Shown here: positions 6,443 through 13,967 of the stretch, in pieces
Layout of the letters: each line of letters opens with the position of its first letter
Numbering within the stretch: position 1 is the first letter of the stretch
IMG/VR virus record: IMGVR_UViG_3300042520_003000
Span: 1 to 20,335 of that record
From: a virus
Reading direction: 5' to 3' (one strand)
DNA length: 20,335 nt
Made by a program: the position numbers and the translations under genes
Notes under the pieces: model-generated
The model's database searches: none
What the model was told of the DNA's origin: nothing
What the model saw: only the letters and a program-made list of their open reading frames with translations

Positions 6443-8125
6443 TTATAGGGAACCTGGTTCGCCGACTTCTTTTGAAGTTTCGCCAGTCGGTGGAGTCTCA
6501 GCTGCTGGTGCGGCTGGTGCTCCGGCTGGAGGCGGTGGTACTGCACCAGCATCTGCACTAACTTCTAGAGCTTTACCATATGCAGCTAAATAGTCACGGT
6601 TCTTATCAATATCCTCATCACTCATTTTAAGGTATTCCTTAATTAAGTATTCAGTTGAGAAGTAAGGTTGACCGCTGTCGTCGACTACTGCTTTAAGAGC
6701 ATTAAGAGTAGCAAGGCGCTTGTTAAGCAGATCCTGTTGTTTGATTTCTTCAAATACGTTGTCATCATAGAATTGTAGACCTATTGCATTTGAGAATTTA
6801 GGATCGTCTTTTAACTCTTTAAAATCCAGACACATTTGGATATAAAGAGGCTTTGTGATTAGCTCCTTAAAGGCTGAACGTAGTCTAGAGATAAATTTAT
6901 TGTAACGAATTTCTTCACGAGAAATTCCTTCAGAATTCATGGTGTATGTTCCCATGCCGTCGCCAAAACGAGATTCTGGAATTTTTGAATCAAGCTTTAA
7001 CTTATCATGGAAATACTTTAATAACTCTGAACCTGATAGATTTGGACCGGCGTATTCTAGTGGCTCAATTTTAATCTGTTCATTACGATCATTAACTGGT
7101 AAAACATAGTTCTTATAGAAAAGAATGTTAGGCTTACCGTCAACTTTTAATTCGCCAGATTCTCCATCAAACGAAATATCTTCTTTTAGAGTATTTGTAA
7201 ATTCGCGAATGTCTTCCTTGGCCTTTTGCATTGACTTTGTACCAACTGGAACAGTTGTTGTCAAGCGAATTGGCGCATTCATTGTATGCCAAATAACTTT
7301 AGAATGTTCTATGATTCTAAGTAGATTAAACGAGCGAACCATTCTCTCAACGAAGGATACTCGTTTGGTTCTAAACTGGTTTGAATAGGAAATGTAAATT
7401 ACTTGAGAATCAGTCAGAGTTCTAATCTTTGCACCCTTTGGATCTTTTTGGGCCCATTCAAGATAGATTTTACCAGCAAAGTCTTTTTTAACTTGTGGAA
7501 ATAGGGTTGCTGGATCAAGTTCTTTAAAACCAATGATGTTTTTAGGATTCATTGGATCGTCATAGATGATTTCAAACGCAAGATGGCCTTCAATCAACCA
7601 CTGATAGAAATATTGCCAAGCTGCGATACCTGTGCCGAATCCCCAAGAGGAATAGATCTTTTGGAAATTTTCTTGATAACGCTGAACAATTTTTTCTTGA
7701 TACTGTAAACGTGCTTCTTTGCTACGACCCTTATACCGAATTTCTCCGATTAGGTCATTTGGATAACAGAAACGATTATCGTCATCATAAACGATTGCAT
7801 CATCAGTTATTGTTTCAAGAATAAATTCAATTTCACCGTTTGATGCAATATCACGAAGTCGTTCTCTCTTTGAGACGTAATCTAATTGAAAGAATGCGAT
7901 TGATTTGGATCTTAGACTTGAAGTTGTGTCTGATAAAGCAAGAGTAGCCTTCATCAAATCGTCTCCAAGCAGTCCGCCCTGCATGCCACTCAATTGACCT
8001 TCAATAAAGCCGATCGCTTGTGAATTTTTGACCAAAAGGTCGTCGTATTTCATTCCAAATCGGCTCAGGTCAGTTAGTCTTGATCTGATACCGCTAAGTG
8101 GATTACTATCTAAAAAGCCTGCCAT
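6443..8125 (-). CDS. 20: portal vertex protein, gp20-like
   Basis: A 560-residue protein matching the T4-like portal (T4 gp20 is 524). Family-typical segments in order are FFQLDYVSKRERLRDIASNG near residue 80, the acidic ITDDAIVYDD, the gp20 core WLIEGHLAFEIIYDD, RMVRSFNLLRIIEHSKVIW with the conserved portal helix, and PESRFGDGMGTYTMNSEGISR, a signature near the clip/crown region. Portals form the dodecameric ring through which DNA is packaged and ejected and nucleate head assembly. The C-terminal 40 residues are Pro/Ala/Gly-rich (VPPPPAGAPAAPAAETPPTG), an extension beyond the usual end. Last gene of the minus-strand operon, 9 bases after the upstream unknown gene. The start fits the AT-rich context. 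Confidence 0.93.
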   Translation of the reverse strand: MAGFLDSNPLSGIRSRLTDLSRFGMKYDDLLVKNSQAIGFIEGQLSGMQGGLLGDDLMKATLALSDTTSSLRSKSIAFFQLDYVSKRERLRDIASNGEIEFILETITDDAIVYDDDNRFCYPNDLIGEIRYKGRSKEARLQYQEKIVQRYQENFQKIYSSWGFGTGIAAWQYFYQWLIEGHLAFEIIYDDPMNPKNIIGFKELDPATLFPQVKKDFAGKIYLEWAQKDPKGAKIRTLTDSQVIYISYSNQFRTKRVSFVERMVRSFNLLRIIEHSKVIWHTMNAPIRLTTTVPVGTKSMQKAKEDIREFTNTLKEDISFDGESGELKVDGKPNILFYKNYVLPVNDRNEQIKIEPLEYAGPNLSGSELLKYFHDKLKLDSKIPESRFGDGMGTYTMNSEGISREEIRYNKFISRLRSAFKELITKPLYIQMCLDFKELKDDPKFSNAIGLQFYDDNVFEEIKQQDLLNKRLATLNALKAVVDDSGQPYFSTEYLIKEYLKMSDEDIDKNRDYLAAYGKALEVSADAGAVPPPPAGAPAAPAAETPPTGETSKEVGEPGSL

Positions 8126-8134
8126 TTATGGGCG

Positions 8135-8782
8135 TTATTTTCCAAATTCTGATAGAAGGACGGCAACTGGAGTCTTAACTGAGATGGTCGGATCGTTTCG
8201 ATAATCAATTTGTTCGATTTTTGAAACATCTTCCCAATCAATTAGAGCTATGTTTGCCATATTCTCTCTTTGATATTTATTTAGCGCAAAGCTCAAGTTA
8301 ATTCCAGTGAGCTTTGACATGAATGCCGGATTGACTGTTAAGAATGGGCCGATTAATCGATCAGCTAGCCTACTCTCAAATGGCATCAATTTATCTGACT
8401 CGTCATAGAATAGCTTAAGCCTTTCCCTAACTGCTCCCAAGTAGCGTCTGATTATAACTGATCTCAACTTTGGTGGAATCATTTTAAGATTTAGGATGAT
8501 TTCTCCATCCTGGCCACCAAGACTTAAGCAAACTGGCGCATTATCATAATATGGTCGTTTAATTGGGTACTGCTTTAGATCATTTTGGCTCATCGTTTCA
8601 GATAAGTTTGGGACAACATCATTTGGTAATGCATTTACCACGTTAAATGAATAGAAATGACCTGGAATTAATCTAAATCTTGAGTATGCGATTCCTTCTT
8701 GCTGAAAATAATAATTAGCATAGTTTGACGTCTCAGCAACAATGCCGTCAGTAATATACGAATCTAAGTCAATGTATGCCAT
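8135..8782 (-). CDS. unknown T4-like structural or packaging protein between gp4 and portal
   Basis: A 215-residue protein with no confident family name. Residues about 36-125 contain the order GHFYSFNV ... PYYDNAPVCLSLGG ... ILNLKMIPPKLRSVI. I have seen this layout (Tyr-Phe segment, PYYD, then PP.LR) in proteins of other T4-like phages, possibly ones annotated as DNA-end protection or structural proteins. In T4 the gene next to gp4 encodes gp2 (end protector) on one side and gp53 on the other, so either context is possible, and length does not decide. It lies between gp4 and the portal with small gaps (9 bases each), arguing for a head or packaging role. Confidence 0.5.
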   Translation of the reverse strand: MAYIDLDSYITDGIVAETSNYANYYFQQEGIAYSRFRLIPGHFYSFNVVNALPNDVVPNLSETMSQNDLKQYPIKRPYYDNAPVCLSLGGQDGEIILNLKMIPPKLRSVIIRRYLGAVRERLKLFYDESDKLMPFESRLADRLIGPFLTVNPAFMSKLTGINLSFALNKYQRENMANIALIDWEDVSKIEQIDYRNDPTISVKTPVAVLLSEFGK

Positions 8783-8791
8783 TACTATATT

Positions 8792-9298
8792 TTATATTGA
8801 TTTGAACAAAAAGTTTTCAGTTATAATGCCAAACTGCAGGCCTCGAGTTGCGGCAAAGGATTTTGCTGCTTCAAACTTAGCCTGATTGAGAATGAACTGC
8901 TTAGCTGCATACACATAGTTAGCAGTTTGCTTGTCGGTCATTCTCTTTGGTGCAACTGGCGGTTTGGTGTATTTGTTTGGTTTTACTTCAATTAACCAAG
9001 ACTTTTCGTTGCCTTCATTATCCTTAGTCACAATATAAAAGTCGACATAATAAATGTGACCGCGTTTATCTAACGGGCTGTAATATGGAATACCAACTGG
9101 CTCTGACGAATATTTTATAATTGTTGGGCTTGCGTCACACCATTTTAGAAACTTAAATTCCCAAGAACTCCTAAATATTATTTGATTTGGATCGCCAATG
9201 TATTTGTCTGGATTGGATGGCCTAAAGTAGCCCTGTTGAATTTGACCCTGACGAGGCTTTAAAAAGGTTTTTATGTTGTTCTTTTGAACTGGCTTCAT
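8792..9298 (-). CDS. 4: head completion protein, gp4-like
   Basis: A 168-residue protein with the gp4 (gp50) layout: YIGDPNQIIFRSSWEFKFLKWCD (residues 34-55) corresponds to T4's YRGDPKKITYRSNWEKFFFEWLD, and IEVKPNKYTKPPVAPK (103-118) to IEIKPKKETQPPVKP. The D86 / E104 / K106 arrangement (FYIV, then ...IEVK) fits a restriction-endonuclease-like fold. T4 gp4 completes filled heads so tails can join. The N-terminal 30 residues are basic and longer than in T4. It is the first gene after the primase; a late-promoter-like TATAAATA overlaps the primase stop. Confidence 0.92.
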   Translation of the reverse strand: MKPVQKNNIKTFLKPRQGQIQQGYFRPSNPDKYIGDPNQIIFRSSWEFKFLKWCDASPTIIKYSSEPVGIPYYSPLDKRGHIYYVDFYIVTKDNEGNEKSWLIEVKPNKYTKPPVAPKRMTDKQTANYVYAAKQFILNQAKFEAAKSFAATRGLQFGIITENFLFKSI

Positions 9299-9302
9299 AT
9301 GG

Positions 9303-9311
9303 TTATTTATA
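9303..9311 (-). promoter_or_regulatory. exact T4 late promoter consensus TATAAATA(A)
   Basis: On the minus strand the bases 9311 to 9303 read TATAAATAA, the exact T4 late -10 consensus used by gp55-type sigma factors. It overlaps the end of the primase gene and sits only four bases before the gp4 start, so a transcript starting about six bases downstream would have almost no leader. Confidence 0.6.
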
Positions 9312-10425
9312 GGTAGACCATATCGAGGACAGTCTCACTAAAGTAACCATTGATGAAATTTGAAAAGCGATCAACTGTTAGATCCGGATCTCGTTTGACT
9401 AGGAAAGAGAATAGATCATTAATATCTTTGACCTGTTGCAGAGAGATTAACGAGTCACTCTCTGGATGACTCTTTTTGATTGTATCTAGTGCTTTATTCC
9501 AGAGAAATATTGAGTAACCTTGCTTAATCAGGGACATCATCTGAGTCTTGCCAGCTTTATCCCTATCAAAGATTATCCGAGTGCCGGCCTTTGAACCAAG
9601 ATTGGTCAGAATGGACTTTGCTTTGCTTACACCAGACGTGGCAATACAGTTATTAATTAACATTGAATCGAATTGACCTTCAGCTAACAGAATTGGTTTC
9701 GAAAAATCAATGTTTAGAATATTGAAATAATTGTTTAGAAAGTTCGCGTCTTCAATCAGTGCTCGTTCGAGCTGTTTTTGCACAAACATTGAACTAAGTT
9801 CAGTATAGCTCTTAATGATGTATTTTCTATCAACATCAGCTTTTAAACTTCGAGTCGCTAGCCCAAGGACCTTGCCGGATTTTCTATCAAAGTTAAAGAT
9901 GTAGATTCGAGAATTTGCGGAGTCAGTATACAGAAAATCTCCATACTCCGGTATTCGGTCAAGATCACGGCCTTTAATAAACGCCAATGCTGGCGAATCC
10001 TCATCGACCAGATCAAGTCTCTTCAACGAAAATCGATTAATAACATCAGTTATTCGAATCAATTTTGAAGTATCTGAAGTTAGGAATCGAACAAGTTGAT
10101 TGTCGGCCCTCTTTATCTTAACTGATGTATCCTCTTCTAGAATAAAAGTCGGCATCAGCACTGAAAAGCGCCGACTCATTTTAGATACAAATTCTGCAAG
10201 GCTCATATAGGCCATACAGCCGTCATTGAAGCACTTGTAATGTTTGGTATCTAGGTAAAGGTTGCCGCGCTTTTTACCAATCTTCTTTTGAGAGTCTCCA
10301 CAAATAGGGCATGCAAAATTGAGTTTGTGCTCAGTGCCAGTCTCAATTTTTTGTTTTTCTAGAGTATCTGGAAATCTCCTCTCTAGAATAAGTTTAATAA
10401 ATGCTACTACTTCGGATCGTTTCAC
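9307..10425 (-). CDS. 61: DNA primase, gp61-like
   Basis: A 372-residue primase (T4 gp61 is 342). The N-terminal zinc-binding domain has C39-P-I-C42 and C65-F-N-D-G-C70. The Toprim catalytic core has LLAEGQFDSMLI with E249 and IIFDRDKAGK with D287 and D289. It makes RNA primers for lagging-strand synthesis, working with the replicative helicase. Start is GTG at 10425, overlapping the polymerase stop by four bases (GTGA), so translation is probably coupled. The final segment has DINDLF after the Toprim domain, as in DnaG-type Toprim primases. Confidence 0.9.
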   Translation of the reverse strand: MKRSEVVAFIKLILERRFPDTLEKQKIETGTEHKLNFACPICGDSQKKIGKKRGNLYLDTKHYKCFNDGCMAYMSLAEFVSKMSRRFSVLMPTFILEEDTSVKIKRADNQLVRFLTSDTSKLIRITDVINRFSLKRLDLVDEDSPALAFIKGRDLDRIPEYGDFLYTDSANSRIYIFNFDRKSGKVLGLATRSLKADVDRKYIIKSYTELSSMFVQKQLERALIEDANFLNNYFNILNIDFSKPILLAEGQFDSMLINNCIATSGVSKAKSILTNLGSKAGTRIIFDRDKAGKTQMMSLIKQGYSIFLWNKALDTIKKSHPESDSLISLQQVKDINDLFSFLVKRDPDLTVDRFSNFINGYFSETVLDMVYL

Positions 10426-12050
10426 GCAGTTTCTTCTACCTTCTTATTGGGTTTGGGTTTAGATGCAGATTTATAAGCTTTGACTAGATCAACGCCCATC
10501 GAATAGACTTCTTTGCCCTGTTTTAAAGCTCTTTCGTATTTGTCAGTTTGCAGCCAAGAGCCGCCGTCCTGATTATTCATAACCTCAGTCCAGCCGTTGG
10601 TTCGAACGTAATCTTGCATTTCTTCAATCGATAGAGCAAATGGATCTTCGACTGTGATGCCTAGTTTTTTAGCAATACGCTCTCGATATTTAACAAGCTC
10701 ATGCTTAGGTACAACTACTGTGTTTAGACCAAACTGTGAAATTGCTTGCAAGTAAATCATCATCAGATCTGGCGGAATTTGCGCATCTGGATTACCGATA
10801 AAACCTTGGCAACTTTCTGGAATTTCTGCGTATTCTAGCGTTTGACTGTGAACTGCATACAGTGGATACATTTCTTCATCAGTGAAGTCTTTTTTGCGGC
10901 TTCTAGACTTAACTAATTCAATGCTACGTGATAGCGAAGAAGTTAATTCTGGATACTGCATGGCCTTTAGTATCTTATTGATTGGTTCAACAATCATTCT
11001 AAAGAATTGCTGTTGCTTGTCCATTGGTGGTGCAAACTCTTCTGGATAAGAACCTGGAGCATAACCGAAAATATCAAATTCATATTCATTGGCTGCTGCA
11101 TAATAGAATCGAATCTTTGAACCCGACTGAATGTAATTGTACTTTTGGTTACCAGTCTTCTTAATAATATGATTATGGTAGGCTGCCGCTCTAGCATAAA
11201 TCGAGATACCTTTCTCTAATTGTAGAGGCACTAGCTTTTTTACATAGTCATCATATACTCGGACTGAAAAGTTAAATGCGATCTGATCGATTGGTAACTG
11301 TTCAAATTCATCGCGAATTGCGTTTAGCCTTGGAATTAGGTCTTGTTCAAGATCCAACGTATTACCAACTTCAAGTAAGTATTCATATAACTTATACAAG
11401 TGAGTTCTGGCCCAAACTGGATACGCTGCTTGAATAGCTTCAAGTCCCTTGATAGTTAATGATTCTTTGGCTAGTAGCTCTTCCTGCTTATTATCTTTAT
11501 ATGATACTTTTAGGATATACTTTTTCTTAGCGAGCCAAATTGCGGATCTTGAAATATTCTCAAGTTCAAAGTCTTGACGGTTGTCTGTATGAAAGTGAGC
11601 TGCGTAACGAGTAAAGGCCTGCTTAAAATAGTCTTTGAGGCGGTGTCTATTAATCGCAAGACAGAATTCAAGAGACTGGTTTGAGTCCAACTCTTGAGAT
11701 AGTCCTTCAACTGATTGGATTGCATAGTCAAAACAGATGTAGACTGAGTCAGTATCTGTATAAATTGCAGCTTCTTTATCAATTTGATTAATTTGTCGAC
11801 CAGCAATGCCTAATTGCTGATGTAGCTCTTCATCAAGGTGCCACTTTGCCATAAAGTAGTGGTTTACTGCCTTGATTGAGAATTTAATTAGGTCTTGGCC
11901 CTGTAGAGTAATAGACTGAGCAATCTCATTGTTGTGGAAATAGAAGTATCGGTTACCGAAGGCTCCATAGAATGAGTTAATTAAGATCTTGATTGCGTTT
12001 TGTTTAAGATCTAGAGATTTGATCAGCGTTTCTTTTTCAGTTCTTGTCAT
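10422..12050 (-). CDS. 43: family-B DNA polymerase, C-terminal half (split gp43)
   Basis: A 542-residue protein with polymerase motif B (LKQNAIKILINSFYG, residues 15-29) almost at its start, motif C (YTDTDSVY, 97-104), the KKKY motif (175-178) that binds primer, and a thumb region to about residue 370 (FAPPMDKQQQFFRMIVEPINKIL). The 3'-5' exonuclease and motif A (DxxSLYP, carrying a catalytic Asp) are missing. T4 gp43 is 898 residues and its motif B lies near residue 560, so about 530 residues must come from another gene. Beyond the thumb is an extension of about 170 residues with no family match. No N-terminal half exists in this window. The frame continues upstream to a TGA at 12084-12086 without an ATG. 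Split gene 43 has been described in some T4-like phages, so this need not be an artefact. Confidence 0.9.
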   Translation of the reverse strand: MTRTEKETLIKSLDLKQNAIKILINSFYGAFGNRYFYFHNNEIAQSITLQGQDLIKFSIKAVNHYFMAKWHLDEELHQQLGIAGRQINQIDKEAAIYTDTDSVYICFDYAIQSVEGLSQELDSNQSLEFCLAINRHRLKDYFKQAFTRYAAHFHTDNRQDFELENISRSAIWLAKKKYILKVSYKDNKQEELLAKESLTIKGLEAIQAAYPVWARTHLYKLYEYLLEVGNTLDLEQDLIPRLNAIRDEFEQLPIDQIAFNFSVRVYDDYVKKLVPLQLEKGISIYARAAAYHNHIIKKTGNQKYNYIQSGSKIRFYYAAANEYEFDIFGYAPGSYPEEFAPPMDKQQQFFRMIVEPINKILKAMQYPELTSSLSRSIELVKSRSRKKDFTDEEMYPLYAVHSQTLEYAEIPESCQGFIGNPDAQIPPDLMMIYLQAISQFGLNTVVVPKHELVKYRERIAKKLGITVEDPFALSIEEMQDYVRTNGWTEVMNNQDGGSWLQTDKYERALKQGKEVYSMGVDLVKAYKSASKPKPNKKVEETA

Positions 12051-12060
12051 GTCGTCAATG

Positions 12061-12144
12061 TTCGTATACTGTTTTGTACAACTTCAAAGAACGAAGTTTA
12101 GCGAGGTAGTATAATCTTAAATAAATACTAAAAAGTATCGACTA
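12061..12144. promoter_or_regulatory. divergent intergenic region with two small hairpins
   Basis: Between the polymerase fragment (minus) and the gene at 12145 (plus) there are about 94 bases. AACTTC-AAAGAAC-GAAGTT (12080-12098) and ATACT-AAAA-AGTAT (12125-12138) can form hairpins, and CTTAAATAAATA (12116-12127) resembles the A/T-rich late element. No clear promoter can be chosen. Confidence 0.35.
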
Positions 12145-12765
12145 ATGGCAGCTGTGCTCATGCAAGATAGGGCAATATTAAACAAAAAGTATCCTTTTTT
12201 AGCGAATTTTCCTTTTTCGGAATTTTCGTTAGAAGTTGGAGACTTGCCTATTGCGCCAGTAGGTAGAGTAATCGAGGAGGAAGAAGTTGCCGATTCAAAG
12301 CTGGCTAGATATTCGTCACCGATTATTAAATTCATTTATCATAAAGACAGCAGATTTTCAATTAACATTCACGAAAAGGACCTGATCTGGATCCATACTA
12401 GGTCTGATCAAGTTAAAGAATTGGATATAGTGTCCCAAATTTTAACAGCTGGTCTTGAATCCACCAATTTGCTTGAAAAAAGAGATGCTACTGAAATAGC
12501 CGATGACTGGATCAAGAAGATCTCGGACAATAAGACGATGTTGGCATATTCAACATTTAGTGAAGTTTTATCAGCCCTAATTGGGGACAGGCAGATTAAG
12601 GATACGGTCCAATTGATAAATAGCATTAACAAGCTTGCCAATAAAAAGGGATTAGTTAAATTAAGTAGAGATGAATACAGCATTATTGATGCCTATTATA
12701 ACTTTCGCTTAATTTATACTCGACTGATCCTCGGAATTGTCATTGCCTCAAAAATATCTCTCTAA
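12145..12765 (+). CDS. unknown protein divergent to the polymerase fragment
   Basis: A 206-residue protein that I do not recognise. The N-terminal part is rich in Phe/Pro/Leu (FPFLANFPFSEFSLE), followed by an acidic middle and a largely helical body (TEIADDWIKKISDN, KDTVQLINSINKLANK). The C-terminus is hydrophobic (YYNFRLIYTRLILGIVIASKISL), long enough for a membrane-associated helix. It has an ATG at 12145; a second ATG ten codons on is an alternative. The stop abuts the next start without a gap. Nothing suggests it is part of the missing polymerase half. Confidence 0.6.
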   Translation: MAAVLMQDRAILNKKYPFLANFPFSEFSLEVGDLPIAPVGRVIEEEEVADSKLARYSSPIIKFIYHKDSRFSINIHEKDLIWIHTRSDQVKELDIVSQILTAGLESTNLLEKRDATEIADDWIKKISDNKTMLAYSTFSEVLSALIGDRQIKDTVQLINSINKLANKKGLVKLSRDEYSIIDAYYNFRLIYTRLILGIVIASKISL

Positions 12766-13170
12766 ATGAATACTGAGATGGACTCATTCATAAAATACCT
12801 CTATTCAGTAGAGGAATCTTGTGAAACACTAACCGCTGACCAATTTCAAAAATTGTGTTTAATTCAAACAAAGGTAACTGAATTGGTCGATAAGGTCAAC
12901 ACAGTATTCAATCCACCCGCTCAAACCCAGGCTGTCGAAACTCCAGTTGTCGTGCAGCAATTAGAACCAGCTGTCATACAGGAAAAAAACGTTATAGGAT
13001 TTCAGGAATTTATAACGGAAAAGATCGCAAAGCGGGGTAAAAATTGGGTCGTATTAGATTCAAAAGGTAAAGAAGTATTGGGAACTCACCCATCTAAAGA
13101 GAAAGCAGTTAAGCAATTACAGGCAATTGAAATTTCAAAAATGAAAGCAAAAGGCACCTGGAAAAAATGA
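12766..13170 (+). CDS. small protein with internal FQEFITE peptide and basic C-terminal domain
   Basis: A 134-residue protein. Residues 1-50 are an acidic helix, then a Pro/Val/Gln-rich linker (50-72). Residues 76-85, VIGFQEFITE, match the F..FI.E capsid-targeting form of T4 IPIII (YQEFIAE), with possible cleavage after E85 (ITE|K). The remainder, 49 residues, has 14 Lys/Arg against 4 Asp/Glu, so a net charge of about +10, and contains GKNWVVLDSKGKEVLGTHPSKEKAVKQLQAIE. Such short Lys-rich cargo would fit a DNA-binding internal protein. Its TGA overlaps the ATG of the next gene (ATGA at 13167-13170). Confidence 0.7.
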   Translation: MNTEMDSFIKYLYSVEESCETLTADQFQKLCLIQTKVTELVDKVNTVFNPPAQTQAVETPVVVQQLEPAVIQEKNVIGFQEFITEKIAKRGKNWVVLDSKGKEVLGTHPSKEKAVKQLQAIEISKMKAKGTWKK

Positions 13171-13967
13171 AATTTCTAAAACCATTTTCAACATTTATTA
13201 ATGAAAGCCGATATGGTGGCCAGCATGGCTATGATACGGTTGCTAAGCTAAGTGATGAATTTGGCAGACAACTTGATGAGTTTGGAGCTGAGTTTAATGA
13301 GCCGATTACTAATGTGATATCTGAATTTGAGAGCCTAGTTGAAGAATTAACTAATACTCGACAGTATTGGTACAATCGTGAATCTAGAAATATTCAAAAA
13401 GATCACTATGCCGTTTCAGTTAAAGTCTATGCCTATCCTGATCTTGAAGAATTTCAAGCAACGGTTGGCCCAGAAATGGAAGTTGATGATGACGATTTGG
13501 AAAATGAGTGGATGAGATGGATGCAGATGGAAATTGAAGATTTTGAATCTTTATTTTTAGACAAGTTTTCGGCATTTGATGAAATTCGCTGGGGAGGCAA
13601 AAGCGGTGGATGGATTTGTCCAGTTCCAGATGAGAGCCCAGATGGTATGGTGGATGAACTTAGAGATCTTTTCCAAGACTATCTTAGATATTTTGAAGAT
13701 GCTGATGAGGAAGAACTGCAAAGCTTACAAGACTGGACAGCATTTAGCGAAGAAGAACGATCTAGGCTTGGAGATATTGGCATAACCGATAGCGGGTATA
13801 TTCAAAATGTGACATCTGAAAGAGATGATTTAGTTGCACAAATTGAGAGAAAAATTGAAGCTCTACAAGAACAAAAGGCTGGCTTAGATTTTATAATTGA
13901 GAAACATGCTGAATTTGAGAAAACTGCTAAGCAGAACTTTCTGGATTATGTGAGGGAGTCTCAATAA
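13167..13967 (+). CDS. acidic protein with N-terminal capsid-targeting-like peptide
   Basis: A 266-residue protein beginning MKFLKPFSTFINES. FxxFINE|S is the best match in this window to the T4 internal-protein targeting sequence (MKTYQEFIAEA in IPIII, from memory), with predicted cleavage after E13. The body is acidic and rich in Trp/Tyr/Phe. Residues about 210-262 (TSERDDLVAQIERKIEALQEQKAGLDFIIEKHAEF) form a coiled coil. No enzymatic motif was seen. The end overlaps the UvsW gene tail to tail by 41 bases. Confidence 0.75.
   Translation: MKFLKPFSTFINESRYGGQHGYDTVAKLSDEFGRQLDEFGAEFNEPITNVISEFESLVEELTNTRQYWYNRESRNIQKDHYAVSVKVYAYPDLEEFQATVGPEMEVDDDDLENEWMRWMQMEIEDFESLFLDKFSAFDEIRWGGKSGGWICPVPDESPDGMVDELRDLFQDYLRYFEDADEEELQSLQDWTAFSEEERSRLGDIGITDSGYIQNVTSERDDLVAQIERKIEALQEQKAGLDFIIEKHAEFEKTAKQNFLDYVRESQ

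Noticed and set aside
10994-11197. short minus-strand frame inside the polymerase gene
   Set aside because: Out-of-frame shadow of the polymerase coding sequence.
11510-11806. 98-residue minus-strand frame in the polymerase gene
   Set aside because: Out-of-frame shadow; motif C is in the other frame.
13576-13785. 69-residue plus-strand frame inside the gene at 13167
   Set aside because: Out-of-frame shadow of an acidic coiled-coil gene.
12145-13967. the missing N-terminal polymerase half
   Set aside because: The three plus-strand genes here lack exonuclease motifs and DxxSLYP, so none is the missing half.
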